A DNA stretch of 47,256 nt from Candidatus Neomicrothrix sp. UBA2974 (GTDB taxonomy: Bacteria; Actinomycetota; Acidimicrobiia; Acidimicrobiales; MedAcidi-G1): assembly GCA_002348705.1 (NCBI GenBank), contig DEAU01000010.1:135570-182825 (forward strand). The letters are read 5' to 3'. Position numbers and translations under genes: made by a program. The notes beneath the pieces were generated by a model. The model worked only from the letters and a program-made list of their open reading frames with translations. It ran no database searches and was not told where the DNA came from. Below, piece by piece: positions 1 through 8,122 of this stretch. Every line of letters begins with the position of its first letter. Within the stretch, counting starts at the first letter, position 1.

Positions 1-418
1 GGGTGATCCGAGGATTGAGTGGTTGGGCCGAATCCCTGATGCCGAACGAACGGCGAGGCTTAGGGGAGCTGATGCCTTCTGCGCGCCGTCCTTGCGCGGG
101 GAGTCGTTCGGGGTTGTATTGCTAGAGGGAATGGCCTGCGGGACGCCGGTCGTCGCCAGTGACATTCGGGGTTATGCCCGCGTGGCCCGAGGCGGAGATG
201 ATGCCCTACTCGTTCCGCCGGGGGACTTTGAAGCGCTCGGCGCAGCGTTGGGAAAGGTTCTGGCCGACCGAGATTTGGCAGACCGCCTAGTGGATAGTGG
301 TCTTCAGCGGGCGGAGGAGTTCTCAATGAAACGGCTGGCTGAGCACTACCTCGAGGCGTACGCGGCTGTTGCCGGGGAGCGGGCGTATTATGCGGGTCGG
401 CCCCATGGGGATGACTGA
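1..418 (+). CDS. GT4 glycosyltransferase, PimA-like, 5'-truncated by window edge
   Basis: The reading frame is open from base 2, so only the C-terminal part (about 138 residues) of the protein is inside the window. It contains the donor-sugar half of a GT-B fold: the motif ESFGVVLLEGMACGTPVVAS holds the EX7E signature typical of GT4 enzymes that bind GDP- or UDP-sugars. The best functional guess is phosphatidylinositol alpha-mannosyltransferase (PimA), which adds the first mannose to phosphatidylinositol on the cytoplasmic face of the membrane. That guess rests on family resemblance and on the position just upstream of pdxS/pdxT/yebC/ruvCAB, the same neighbourhood as pimA in mycobacteria. A related GT4 enzyme with another acceptor cannot be excluded without the N-terminal acceptor domain. 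The stop is TGA at 416-418. Confidence 0.8.
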   Translation, partial: GDPRIEWLGRIPDAERTARLRGADAFCAPSLRGESFGVVLLEGMACGTPVVASDIRGYARVARGGDDALLVPPGDFEALGAALGKVLADRDLADRLVDSGLQRAEEFSMKRLAEHYLEAYAAVAGERAYYAGRPHGDD

Positions 419-459
419 CCGCACCGTCTTAGTCTCACTGGGGTCGCCCACACATACCA

Positions 460-473
460 GACTCTGAGGAGTC
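460..473 (+). other. Small hairpin containing the ribosome binding site
   Basis: GACTC (460-464) and GAGTC (469-473) form a perfect 5-bp stem around a TGAG loop. The GAGGAG Shine-Dalgarno of the next gene (start 483) lies in its loop and 3' arm. It may dampen translation or may be chance. Confidence 0.3.
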
Positions 474-482
474 ATCGGCCAC

Positions 483-1202
483 ATGTCCATTCTTCGCCAC
501 CCGATCACGATGCCGGCACTTTGTGCCAGTTTCGCCACGGGACTTATCGCCTGGAAGGTCGATAGCGGTCCGGTTGCTGCATTGTTTTTTGGCGTGCTCG
601 CCGGCGCGGTGTTTGCGGTAGTGACTAAGCGGCATGCGATTACACGGTTGCGGAAGGGCATTGGCGCTCGACCAGCCCATGTTGGAGAGTTCCCCCGTCT
701 GCACAACACCGTTGATGGCCTCTGCCTCACTCATGGAATGGAACAACCTGTCCTGTCTGTGATCGACTCGGTGTCTGGCAACGCACTTGCCATGGTCGGA
801 CCACAAGGTGCCGAGTTGGTGTTGACCACCGGTGCTGTTGACCATCTGGGTTTAGTCGAGTTGGAGTCCCTAGTGGCTCACCTGCTGGTCCGCTGCCGGG
901 AGCCCGGACTCCGGACCGAGACTGTTCGAGCTGGCATGGGTTCGATGGGGATTCTTTCTGGGGGGGCGAACGCTATTGGTCGAGACCGAGTGCTGCAGAC
1001 CGACTTCGAGGGTGCCGACCTGACTCGTTTTCCGCCGGGGATGCAAAGCGCCCTCAGGGCGCTAGTAGGGCTGGGCTCCGCCGTGAACGCACCCTCCACC
1101 ACGGGGGCACTTTGGCTCCTCCAGCCTGACGGCCGGACAGACGCTGCTACTTCCGCACATCCACCGGTGGTGGTCCGTATCGATGCTCTGGGGGAGCGGT
1201 GA
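483..1202 (+). CDS. Membrane-anchored M48 (HtpX-like) protein lacking the zinc motif; probable pseudoprotease
   Basis: The 239-residue protein has one or two N-terminal membrane helices (about residues 10-48). A domain with the layout of M48 metallopeptidases follows: RLHNTVDGLCLTHGMEQP resembles the region before the active site, LVLTTGAVDHLGLVELESLVAH resembles the active-site helix in part, and AHPPVVVRIDAL matches the usual C-terminal HPP-x-RI-x-L tail. The zinc motif HExxH is replaced by H133-L-L-V-R137, and the distal ExxAD-type ligand region reads RVLQTD. Two metal ligands and the catalytic glutamate are therefore missing. HtpX-type proteases normally degrade damaged membrane proteins; this copy cannot be an ordinary zinc peptidase and may be a binding or scaffold protein. 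The start ATG has GAGGAG upstream. Its stop overlaps the next gene (GTGA), suggesting co-transcription with the DUF3048 lipoprotein. Confidence 0.75.
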   Translation: MSILRHPITMPALCASFATGLIAWKVDSGPVAALFFGVLAGAVFAVVTKRHAITRLRKGIGARPAHVGEFPRLHNTVDGLCLTHGMEQPVLSVIDSVSGNALAMVGPQGAELVLTTGAVDHLGLVELESLVAHLLVRCREPGLRTETVRAGMGSMGILSGGANAIGRDRVLQTDFEGADLTRFPPGMQSALRALVGLGSAVNAPSTTGALWLLQPDGRTDAATSAHPPVVVRIDALGER

Positions 1203-2377
1203 AGCTTCGGTCGTTGCATCGCGCGCTCGGCTCTTTTGCCACCGTTTTGGGCGCAGTGCTTCTGACGCTAAGTGCATGTTCAAGCACAGACGAGGGTGCG
1301 CCCACCCCTTCTCTGGAGACCATTGGGTCAACAGTTGCAGCCCCGGCGTCGACGTCGATCGCTGCTAGTGAAGTCCCGGTATCAACAACCAGTCCAGAGG
1401 AAGAGTCTCCTAACGAAGATCTCGCTGTGCCCAGCACGACGACCATTGAGGACTGGACCGGACCAGTTCACCCGTTGACCGGTTTGCCCGCCGTTGACGG
1501 CTTGGCCGATCGCCCAGCGCTCGTGGTGAAGATCGGCAACAACGACTCCAAGTCTCTTCCCCAGGTTGGCCTTCAGTCGGCCGACTTGGTTTATGAGGTG
1601 CATATTGAGGACGGGGTGACCCGCTTCCTTGGTGTATTCCAGAGCGAGGTCCCCCTGAAGGTCGGTCCGGTGCGATCGGCCCGCTCCAGCGACATCGACC
1701 TCATTGGCAACTTGAACCGTCCGGTCTTCGCCTATTGGGGGAGCAATCAGGGGGTAGGTGACGAAGTCGCCGAAGCGGAACGGCAAGGAACCTTCGTTCC
1801 CATGACCACCACTGGCGACGGACAGGAGTTCTTTTTCCGGGACAAGTCCCGTGGTGAGCCGCCCTACAACGGCTTTGTGGATGCTGCGGCCATGGCGGTC
1901 CGGGCCGATGGTTCGGCGCCGCAGGCTGTCTTTGAGATGGGTCCGTTGTCGACTGCGGCAGTGCCGGTCCGCGGAGTGGGCTGGCTGACGCCCCGTCGGG
2001 AGATTGATTGGGTTTGGGATCAAGGTACGGAGCGTTGGCTTCGATTTCACCGGGGTGCAGCACTTCTCGATGAGGCCGGCGTCCAGCTTGCCGCCGACAA
2101 CGTTCTCCTCCTCTACGTTGATTATCGCCGCTCAGACGCTGACTTGGAGTCGCCGCAAGCCATCAGCACAGGTTCAGGAGACGGCTGGTTGCTGCGGGAC
2201 GGGACGGTAACCGGTATTACGTGGAGCAGGCCATTTACAGCTGAGCCTTGGCGTCTGGTCGATGATGAGACCGGATCGCCGGTGGGCCTGCGTTCCGGTC
2301 GTACCTGGGTGGCCCTTGCCCGCCTGGGGGAAGGCGTCCTTCTAGGGCCGGAACGCATCGCGGAGTTGGTCGGCTGA
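1199..2377 (+). CDS. DUF3048 (YerB-like) lipoprotein
   Basis: The 392-residue protein begins with a lipoprotein signal peptide: positive residues, a hydrophobic stretch (about 11-25) and the lipobox LSAC with C27, so it should be lipid-anchored on the outer face of the membrane. A Ser/Thr/Pro-rich linker (about 28-80) leads to the DUF3048 domain, recognisable from HPLTGLPAVDG, RPALVVKIGN, DLVYEVHIEDGVTRFLGVF and GPVRSAR. A C-terminal DUF3048 subdomain ends near residue 390. The molecular function of the family is not known to me; the Bacillus homologue is YerB. The start is GTG at 1199, overlapping the stop of the M48-like gene by four bases, so the two membrane-associated proteins are probably made together. 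Confidence 0.85.
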   Translation: MKLRSLHRALGSFATVLGAVLLTLSACSSTDEGAPTPSLETIGSTVAAPASTSIAASEVPVSTTSPEEESPNEDLAVPSTTTIEDWTGPVHPLTGLPAVDGLADRPALVVKIGNNDSKSLPQVGLQSADLVYEVHIEDGVTRFLGVFQSEVPLKVGPVRSARSSDIDLIGNLNRPVFAYWGSNQGVGDEVAEAERQGTFVPMTTTGDGQEFFFRDKSRGEPPYNGFVDAAAMAVRADGSAPQAVFEMGPLSTAAVPVRGVGWLTPRREIDWVWDQGTERWLRFHRGAALLDEAGVQLAADNVLLLYVDYRRSDADLESPQAISTGSGDGWLLRDGTVTGITWSRPFTAEPWRLVDDETGSPVGLRSGRTWVALARLGEGVLLGPERIAELVG

Positions 2378-2441
2378 TTCCAATCAGCCCGACGCCAGGA
2401 TGATGCGAGCCTGGGCCGGTCGGATCCACGACCTCGGTTCC

Positions 2442-2447
2442 TAGACT
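2442..2447 (+). promoter_or_regulatory. -10 element of pdxS, leaderless type
   Basis: TAGACT ends 6 bases before the pdxS ATG. No Shine-Dalgarno lies between them, so transcription probably starts at or next to the A of the ATG. No convincing -35 box was seen. Confidence 0.55.
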
Positions 2448-2453
2448 GAGCTA

Positions 2454-3344
2454 ATGACCGAATCGAACCGGGCTACCGGGACTCAGTTGGTGAAGCGTGG
2501 CTTGGCCGAGATGCTCAAAGGTGGCGTCATTATGGACGTTGTCGATCCTGAGCAGGCGAAGATCGCCGAGGATGCTGGAGCCTCAGCGGTGATGGCTCTC
2601 GAGCGTGTACCTGCGGACATCCGACGGGACGGTGGAGTAGCTCGCATGTCGGATCCGGAGATGATTGAGGGGATCAAAGAGGCGGTGACCATTCCGGTCA
2701 TGGCAAAGGCCCGAATCGGTCATTTCGCTGAGGCTCAGATCTTGCAGGCTCTCGGGGTGGATTACGTCGATGAAAGCGAGGTTCTCACCCCCGCTGACGA
2801 AGCCCACCACATTGACAAGTGGGCGTTTACGGTGCCTTTTGTTTGTGGCGCTACCAACCTCGGCGAGGCTCTTCGTCGAATTTCTGAAGGTGCCTGCATG
2901 ATCCGGTCCAAGGGAGAGGCGGGGACTGGAAATATTGTTGAAGCAGTCCGGCACCTCCGGTCGATAATCGGGGACATCGGAAAGATCACCCAGGCCGAAT
3001 CAGCCGAACTCTTCGATTGGGCAAAGCGTCTACAAGCCCCGCTCCCGTTGGTCCAGGAGGTCGCCGATACTGGCGAGTTGCCGGTTCCGATGTTCTGTGC
3101 CGGAGGAATTGCCACGCCGGCTGATGCCTCTCTGGTCATGCAGTTGGGTGCTCAGGCCGTTTTCGTGGGTTCAGGCATCTTTAAGAGCGACGATCCTGCG
3201 CCTCGCGCCCGTGCCATCGTCGAGGCGACCACCAACTTTGCCGATCCGTCAGCTTTGGCAAAGGTAAGTCGCGGTCTGGGGGAGGCCATGCCCGGCATAG
3301 AGTTGGGCTCGCTGGAGACGCGCCTTGCCGACCGCGGCTGGTAG
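2454..3344 (+). CDS. pdxS: Pyridoxal 5'-phosphate synthase subunit PdxS
   Basis: PdxS condenses ribose 5-phosphate, glyceraldehyde 3-phosphate and ammonia into pyridoxal 5'-phosphate; the ammonia comes from its partner PdxT. The 296-residue protein is full length for the family. It shows the phosphate-binding start MLKGGVIMDVV, the active-site segment VMAKARIGH with the Schiff-base lysine K85, and the second conserved lysine K153 in RSKGEAGTGN. The segment FCAGGIATPADA near the C-terminus fits the phosphate-binding end of the TIM barrel. PdxS homologues form dodecamers decorated by PdxT. The gene is the first of a two-gene unit with pdxT 24 bases downstream, behind a probable leaderless promoter. 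Confidence 0.97.
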   Translation: MTESNRATGTQLVKRGLAEMLKGGVIMDVVDPEQAKIAEDAGASAVMALERVPADIRRDGGVARMSDPEMIEGIKEAVTIPVMAKARIGHFAEAQILQALGVDYVDESEVLTPADEAHHIDKWAFTVPFVCGATNLGEALRRISEGACMIRSKGEAGTGNIVEAVRHLRSIIGDIGKITQAESAELFDWAKRLQAPLPLVQEVADTGELPVPMFCAGGIATPADASLVMQLGAQAVFVGSGIFKSDDPAPRARAIVEATTNFADPSALAKVSRGLGEAMPGIELGSLETRLADRGW

Positions 3345-3368
3345 TCACTCACGTCTCTCGGAGGGATG

Positions 3369-3944
3369 GTGAAGGTCGGCGTATTGGCCCTGCAGGGCGC
3401 GTTTGCCCGACATCTGAAGGTTTTAGATGGCTTGGGCGCCTCGGGGGTCGAAGTCCGAACACCCGGGGAGCTTGCCTCTGTTGACGCTTTGGTCATGCCA
3501 GGTGGAGAGTCCACAACAATATCGATGCTGCTCGACTCTTCAGGCCTTCGTCGCCCGATATCCGAACGGCTGTCCAGTGGCCTTCCTGTGTTGGGTACAT
3601 GTGCTGGGATGATCCTCCTGGCTGCCCGGGTGACCGATGGTCGGTCGGATCAGCGCTCGTTCGGAGCAATTGACCTAGACGTGCAAAGAAACGGTTATGG
3701 CCGTCAAGTAGATTCGTTTGAGGCCCAACTAGCGGTTGCAGGACTTGATGAGCCGTTCCATGGCGTCTTTATCCGGGCTCCAGTGGTGGAACGGATCGGC
3801 GAAGATGTCGAAGTTCTGGCTTGGGTTGATGGAAGCCCTGTGCTCTGTCGGCAGGGCACTGTTGTAGTGGCAGCCTTTCACCCGGAGATGTCTAACGATG
3901 ATCGTATCCACGGGTGTTTTCTGGACTGGGCGTTCGCGGTCTGA
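3369..3944 (+). CDS. pdxT: Pyridoxal 5'-phosphate synthase glutaminase subunit PdxT
   Basis: PdxT hydrolyses glutamine and channels the ammonia to PdxS. The protein is a class I-type glutaminase with the nucleophilic cysteine in LGTCAGMI (about residue 78), the GGES oxyanion segment and the His/Glu pair of the triad in AFHPEM (about 171 and 173). Length, about 191 residues, is normal. The Shine-Dalgarno GGAGGG (3360-3365) abuts an ATG at 3366; I chose the GTG at 3369 because it gives a workable 3-base spacer and the family-typical start VKVGVLALQG. ATG 3366 remains possible and changes only one residue. Confidence 0.95.
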   Translation: MKVGVLALQGAFARHLKVLDGLGASGVEVRTPGELASVDALVMPGGESTTISMLLDSSGLRRPISERLSSGLPVLGTCAGMILLAARVTDGRSDQRSFGAIDLDVQRNGYGRQVDSFEAQLAVAGLDEPFHGVFIRAPVVERIGEDVEVLAWVDGSPVLCRQGTVVVAAFHPEMSNDDRIHGCFLDWAFAV

Positions 3945-3999
3945 TCGGCTTCGCTGCTGCGGACAGCTTTAAATACAAGAGACGAGACGGAGGTCGGAC

Positions 4000-4749
4000 A
4001 TGTCGGGCCATTCCAAATGGGCGACCATCAAGCACAAGAAGGGTGCCGCTGACAAGAAGCGCGGCAAACTCTTCGCCAAGCTCATCAAGCAGGTCGAGGT
4101 GGCGGCTCGGCAGGGTGGCGGAGATCCCGACGCCAACCCGACGTTGCGCACAATGTTCCAAAAGGCTCGGGATGCCTCGGTGCCGCTAGACACCATTGAG
4201 CGGGCTGTTAAGCGAGGTACCGGTGAGCTGGAGGGCGTCGATTACGAGTCGATCACCTACGAGGGGTATGCGCCGCACGGCGTCGCTTTATATGTCGAGA
4301 CCCTTACCGACAATCGGAACCGGACCGGGTCAGAGGTGCGCTCCCTGCTGTCCAAGAATGGGGGTTCGTTGGCCGAGCCCGGATCAGTGGCCTGGCAGTT
4401 TGAGCGTAAGGGCGTGGTGCTGCTGGACGGATCGGTCGATGAAGACGAAATCATGCTTGCAGCGCTAGACGCCGGTGCTGACGATTTGGTCGACGAAGAT
4501 GGGACCTGGAAGCTTACCTGTGAGGCCGCCGACCTACCGGTAGTCCGCGATGCGCTAGAGAAGGCCGGCGTGCCGTTTGAGAATGCCGATGTAACGATGT
4601 TGGCAACCACTTCGGTGTCCATAGACACGGTCGAACAGGCGAAAGCTGTGCTGCGGGTGATGGACTTGTTGGACGAAAACGAGGATGTACAGGACGTTTA
4701 CGCCAACTTCGACATGCCCGGCGGGGTTCTCGAGGCGCTTGACGCCTGA
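4000..4749 (+). CDS. yebC: YebC/PmpR family protein (TACO1-like)
   Basis: The 249-residue protein begins with MSGHSKWATIKHKKGAADKK, the hallmark of the YebC/TACO1 family, and has the three-domain layout and length of that family. Members have been described as DNA-binding regulators and more recently as ribosome-associated factors that ease translation of difficult sequences; which applies here cannot be read from the sequence. A strong Shine-Dalgarno GGAGG (3989-3993) sits 6 bases before ATG. The 55-base gap after pdxT contains an AT-rich stretch near 3968-3976 that could be a promoter. The position between pdxT and ruvC is the usual actinobacterial arrangement. Confidence 0.95.
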   Translation: MSGHSKWATIKHKKGAADKKRGKLFAKLIKQVEVAARQGGGDPDANPTLRTMFQKARDASVPLDTIERAVKRGTGELEGVDYESITYEGYAPHGVALYVETLTDNRNRTGSEVRSLLSKNGGSLAEPGSVAWQFERKGVVLLDGSVDEDEIMLAALDAGADDLVDEDGTWKLTCEAADLPVVRDALEKAGVPFENADVTMLATTSVSIDTVEQAKAVLRVMDLLDENEDVQDVYANFDMPGGVLEALDA

Positions 4750-4796
4750 CTTTTGGGGGCTGAACCGGGTGGCCGCTCGGGTAGTGGACACAAGGC

Positions 4797-4802
4797 TAGA
4801 GT
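4797..4802 (+). promoter_or_regulatory. -10 element of the ruvCAB operon, leaderless type
   Basis: TAGAGT ends 7 bases before the ruvC ATG at 4810, with no Shine-Dalgarno in between. Its last base is the first base of a LexA-like palindrome (4802-4817). Confidence 0.55.
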
Positions 4803-4817
4803 CGTACACATGTTCGT
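4802..4817. promoter_or_regulatory. Putative LexA (SOS) box at the ruvC start
   Basis: TCGTAC-ACAT-GTTCGT matches the actinobacterial SOS consensus TCGAAC-N4-GTTCGA at 10 of 12 defined positions, one mismatch per half-site. It starts at the end of the -10 hexamer and covers the start codon of ruvC (4810-4812), so a bound repressor would block transcription initiation. The mycobacterial ruvC operon is a known SOS target, which makes the match meaningful. The LexA motif of this organism is unknown. Confidence 0.5.
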
Positions 4818-5325
4818 TCTAGGCGTCGACCCCGGTCTGACCCGTTGTGGCTATGGCGTGATTCGCCGAGACGGCTCACGCCTCGAAGCATTAGCTGCTG
4901 GAGTGCTGCGGACCGATTCAGGTGCCGAGCCGGCTGTCCGTCTAGCAGATCTCCATCGGGAGGTAGGCCTACTGGTTGACGAGTATCGACCTGACGAGGT
5001 GGCAATCGAACGCGTTCTCTTCCAGGTCAACGTGCGTACGGCGATGCAAACCGGTCAAGCCTCGGGAGTGGTGATGGCTGCGGTGGCAGGTGCCGGCATT
5101 CCTGTGACTCTCTATTCGCCAAACGAAGTGAAGGAGGCTGTCGCTGGCTGGGGCAATGCCGACAAGGAGCAGGTTGAACGAATGGTTCGGACCCAGTTGG
5201 GAATCGACACGCCGCTTCGTCCGGTGGATGCCGCCGACGCGGTGGCTGTGGCCCTTTGCCACTTGGCCCGTATGGCTCCAACCCGGCGAGGATCAGAGCG
5301 CTTCGGAGACTTGGTTGTGGGCTGA
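4810..5325 (+). CDS. ruvC: Crossover junction endodeoxyribonuclease RuvC
   Basis: RuvC cuts Holliday junctions symmetrically, resolving recombination intermediates together with RuvAB. The four acidic metal-binding residues are visible: D7 in LGVDPGLTRCG, E67 in DEVAIERV, and D140/D143 in RPVDAADAVAV. Length is 171 residues, normal for the family. I chose ATG 4810 because it gives the canonical N-terminus and sits 7 bases after a -10 box. An in-frame upstream start at 4753 would add 19 residues with no counterpart in RuvC proteins. The stop overlaps the ruvA start by one base (TGATG). Confidence 0.96.
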   Translation: MFVLGVDPGLTRCGYGVIRRDGSRLEALAAGVLRTDSGAEPAVRLADLHREVGLLVDEYRPDEVAIERVLFQVNVRTAMQTGQASGVVMAAVAGAGIPVTLYSPNEVKEAVAGWGNADKEQVERMVRTQLGIDTPLRPVDAADAVAVALCHLARMAPTRRGSERFGDLVVG

Positions 5326-5927
5326 TGATTGGATCACTGCGGGGACTCCTGCTAGAGCGTATAGAGGAGAGTGGCCGTGACGAGGTGTTGGTTGACGTAG
5401 CTGGTGTTGGTTACCGGGTAGTGGTGACACCGACTACGGCGCTGCGTCTCGGGGAAGTCGGCACTGAAGTATTTGTTCACGTGCACCATCACATCCGGGA
5501 GGGTGACCAGACCCTCTATGGCTTCATGGAGCGCGCTGAACGCTCATGTTTCGAGGCGCTCTTGTCAGCCCATGGAGTAGGGCCGTCGTTGGCTCTGGCC
5601 GTGCTAGGTGTGCACGGGCCCGTCGAACTGGCTCGGCTGCTAGCCGATGACGACGTAGCCGCCCTGTGTCTGGTGCCTGGCATAGGCAAGAAGACAGCTA
5701 CCCGTCTGCTGGTCGAATTGAAGAACTCGCTTGAATTGCCAATTGATGGAGTGCCCGGTGCCGACAGTGAGGGAACGCCAGTCCACTCCGCACTGGTTGA
5801 AGTCCAACAAGCTCTCGGCGGGCTCGGCTACTCACAAGACGAAGTCCGGGCCGTCTTGGCCGATCTGGGTGGTAACGATCCTGCGGTTCTATTGCGCGAG
5901 GCGCTGCAGCGCCTAGCGCGAGCGTAG
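5325..5927 (+). CDS. ruvA: Holliday junction branch migration subunit RuvA
   Basis: RuvA binds four-way junctions and loads the RuvB motor. The 200-residue protein starts with the OB-fold domain (MIGSLRGLLLER, GVGYRVVV), has the helix-hairpin-helix segments LSAHGVGPSLALAVLG and LVPGIGKKTATRLLVELK in domain II, and ends with the flexible linker plus the small domain III that contacts RuvB (about 150-200). ATG 5325 overlaps the ruvC stop. The upstream in-frame start at 5256 is only read-through of the overlapping frame and was rejected. ruvB follows after 11 bases. Confidence 0.96.
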   Translation: MIGSLRGLLLERIEESGRDEVLVDVAGVGYRVVVTPTTALRLGEVGTEVFVHVHHHIREGDQTLYGFMERAERSCFEALLSAHGVGPSLALAVLGVHGPVELARLLADDDVAALCLVPGIGKKTATRLLVELKNSLELPIDGVPGADSEGTPVHSALVEVQQALGGLGYSQDEVRAVLADLGGNDPAVLLREALQRLARA

Positions 5928-5938
5928 GAGGGGGACGA

Positions 5939-6976
5939 GTGCGCGAAGAATTGCTATCGCCTGACCGAGATCCGGAGACTGACGAGGTATTGGTAGAGGC
6001 CGGTCTGAGACCCCGGAGCCTCGATGAGTTCGTGGGACAAACTGAGTTGAAGGGTCACCTCCGGGTGATGTTGGAAGCGGCCCGGCGGCGTGGCCAAGCA
6101 GCCGACCACTTCCTTTTCGCCGGCCCACCTGGTTTAGGAAAGACCACTTTGGCTCACATCGTGGCTGCGGAAATGCAGGCTGAAATGCACGTGACCTCCG
6201 GCCCGGCTCTCGAGCGCGCCGGAGATCTGGCCGCCATTTTGACCAAGCTTGAGCCGGGTGACGTTCTGTTCATTGACGAGATCCACAGGCTTTCTCGGGT
6301 TGTTGAGGAGGTCCTCTATCCAGCAATGGAGGACTTCGAGTTGGACATCGTTCTCGGCAAAGGACCTGCAGCGCGCTCCATCCGTCTAGATCTGCCCCGA
6401 TTCACGCTGATTGGGGCGACGACTCGGACTGGCCTCATCACGGGTCCCCTGCGGGACCGGTTTGGACTGACTGCTCGCCTTGACTATTACGAATCCGGTG
6501 ACCTACGCGACATTGTTATTCGGGCCGCCGGCATTCTCGGCGTTGAACTTGACGACGACGGTGCTACTGAGATTGCTCGGCGCAGCCGAGGCACTCCGCG
6601 GATTGGTAACCGCCTGCTTCGTCAGGTGCGTGATTTCGCCGAAGTCGAACGCTCTGGTGTAGTCGACGGCGCAGTGGCGCGCGATGGACTGGCCTTTTTT
6701 GGGGTAGATGCCCTCGGTCTCGACAAGGCATCGCGGGAGATCCTCAGCGCGCTCTGCCGAAGGTTCGACGGTGGTCCGGCAGGCCTTAAGACTCTGTCCA
6801 TAGCGGTCAGCGAACCGGAAGACACGGTCGAAGACGTCTACGAACCCTTCCTAATCCAGCAAGGCCTGTTGCTGCGCACACCTAAGGGGCGGGTGGCCAC
6901 GCCAGCGGCCTATGCGCACCTCGGTGTAAAGATGCGTTCGACCCAGTCACCCTCCGCATCATTGTTTGACGACTAA
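5939..6976 (+). CDS. ruvB: Holliday junction branch migration ATPase RuvB
   Basis: RuvB is the hexameric AAA+ motor that drives branch migration with RuvA. The 345-residue protein shows Walker A GPPGLGKTT (62-70), Walker B FIDEIH (111-116), the sensor segment IGATTRTG and the arginine-finger segment GPLRDRFG, followed by the winged-helix DNA-binding domain, which includes GRVATPAAYAHLG near the end. The start GTG has a strong GGAGG (5927-5931) seven bases upstream that overlaps the ruvA stop codon. It is the last gene of ruvCAB; 78 non-coding bases separate it from queA. Confidence 0.97.
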   Translation: MREELLSPDRDPETDEVLVEAGLRPRSLDEFVGQTELKGHLRVMLEAARRRGQAADHFLFAGPPGLGKTTLAHIVAAEMQAEMHVTSGPALERAGDLAAILTKLEPGDVLFIDEIHRLSRVVEEVLYPAMEDFELDIVLGKGPAARSIRLDLPRFTLIGATTRTGLITGPLRDRFGLTARLDYYESGDLRDIVIRAAGILGVELDDDGATEIARRSRGTPRIGNRLLRQVRDFAEVERSGVVDGAVARDGLAFFGVDALGLDKASREILSALCRRFDGGPAGLKTLSIAVSEPEDTVEDVYEPFLIQQGLLLRTPKGRVATPAAYAHLGVKMRSTQSPSASLFDD

Positions 6977-7039
6977 GACGTTGGGAATCGGAGAAGCTTT
7001 TTCGTAAGCAGTTGCCTCGATAGGAAAGACACCGATCCC

Positions 7040-7045
7040 TAGGCT
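7040..7045 (+). promoter_or_regulatory. -10 element of queA
   Basis: TAGGCT lies 9 bases before the queA ATG with no Shine-Dalgarno between them. This implies a leaderless transcript or one with a leader of only a few bases. Confidence 0.5.
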
Positions 7046-7054
7046 CATAGACGT

Positions 7055-8122
7055 ATGGGGCCGGAAGACTTTGATTATCCGCTTCCCGAGAGTGCCGTCG
7101 CCCAGATTCCGCTGACCGATCGGGCATCAGCCCGCTTGTTGGATGCGACTGGAACCAGCGTGATCCACCGGACCGTGCGTGACCTGCCCAATCTTCTCCG
7201 ACCAGGTGACGTCTTGGTCCTCAATGACACCCGCGTGCTTCATGCTCGTCTCCTTTCAGTCCGGCCGACTGGTGGATCTGCTGAGGTGTTGCTGCTGCGG
7301 CCGGTGAAGGACGACGCCCTGGAGGGAGAATCATTGGACTGGGAAGCGCTGGTTCGGCCTAGTCGGAAGGTAGAGGCTGGTACCCGTCTTGTCGTCTCAG
7401 AAGGCTTGGTTGTTGAAGTCCAAGATGATTTGGGTGAGGGCCGTCGTCGGGTTCGGCCGATGACCAGAGACGGGATTCCAATGGACCGTCCGGAGTTACT
7501 CGATGCGCTCGACCATTACGGTATGGTCCCCCTGCCGCCTTACCTGACTCAGGGTATTGAAGATCCCGAGCGATACCAGACCGTCTACAGCGAACGATCG
7601 GCCTCTGCGGCCGCTCCTACCGCAGGACTGCACCTGACTGAGGCGGTCTTGGAGGCGTGTCAGGTCAAGGGGGTCCAGATCGAGCGACTGGAGTTGGTGG
7701 TTGGTCTCGATACCTTCCGACCGGTGGTCGCTGACGATTTCGACGATCACCGGATGCACAAAGAGGCGTATCGAGTTCCCGCGAAAGTGATTGAAGCGTG
7801 TATGAGGGCTCGGGCTGCTGGGGGCCGGGTGGTGGCGGTGGGGACCACCACAGTGCGCGCGTTAGAGTCCGCTGCCCGCTTTGGTCCGGATGGCGAGACC
7901 GACCTATTCATTCGTCCACCGTTCGACTTTCAGATGGTGAACGTATTGATGACCAACTACCACCTTCCCCGGTCCACACTGCTGGTGATGCTGGAGGCCT
8001 TCGTCGGGTCCCGCTGGCGGGATCTATATGCGACAGCCCTTGATGCTGGCTACCGGTTCCTGTCTTTCGGAGACGCCATGCTCGTGTCCCGTGGGGAAGA
8101 GAAAGAGAGTTCTGGCTTGTGA
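7055..8122 (+). CDS. queA: S-adenosylmethionine:tRNA ribosyltransferase-isomerase QueA
   Basis: QueA transfers the ribosyl part of SAM to preQ1-modified tRNA to make epoxyqueuosine. The 355-residue length is typical. Family motifs include DFDYPLPESAVAQIPL at the start, GDVLVLNDTRVLHARLL, the block SASAAAPTAGLHLTEAVLEA in the catalytic region, and VGTTTVRALESAA and NYHLPRSTLLVMLEAFVG near the end. It overlaps tgt by four bases (GTGA), so the two consecutive steps of queuosine formation are coupled. No preQ1 synthesis genes or queG/queH are in the window, so the organism may import preQ1 or encode them elsewhere. Confidence 0.96.
   Translation: MGPEDFDYPLPESAVAQIPLTDRASARLLDATGTSVIHRTVRDLPNLLRPGDVLVLNDTRVLHARLLSVRPTGGSAEVLLLRPVKDDALEGESLDWEALVRPSRKVEAGTRLVVSEGLVVEVQDDLGEGRRRVRPMTRDGIPMDRPELLDALDHYGMVPLPPYLTQGIEDPERYQTVYSERSASAAAPTAGLHLTEAVLEACQVKGVQIERLELVVGLDTFRPVVADDFDDHRMHKEAYRVPAKVIEACMRARAAGGRVVAVGTTTVRALESAARFGPDGETDLFIRPPFDFQMVNVLMTNYHLPRSTLLVMLEAFVGSRWRDLYATALDAGYRFLSFGDAMLVSRGEEKESSGL

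Noticed and set aside
1382..2050. 222-codon minus-strand ORF over the DUF3048 gene
   Set aside because: It is a mirror frame of a clear coding region; no start signal or family motif.
4753..4809. 19-residue N-terminal extension of RuvC
   Set aside because: RuvC proteins start at the MxVLGxDPG motif, and a -10 box and LexA-like box lie inside the extension.
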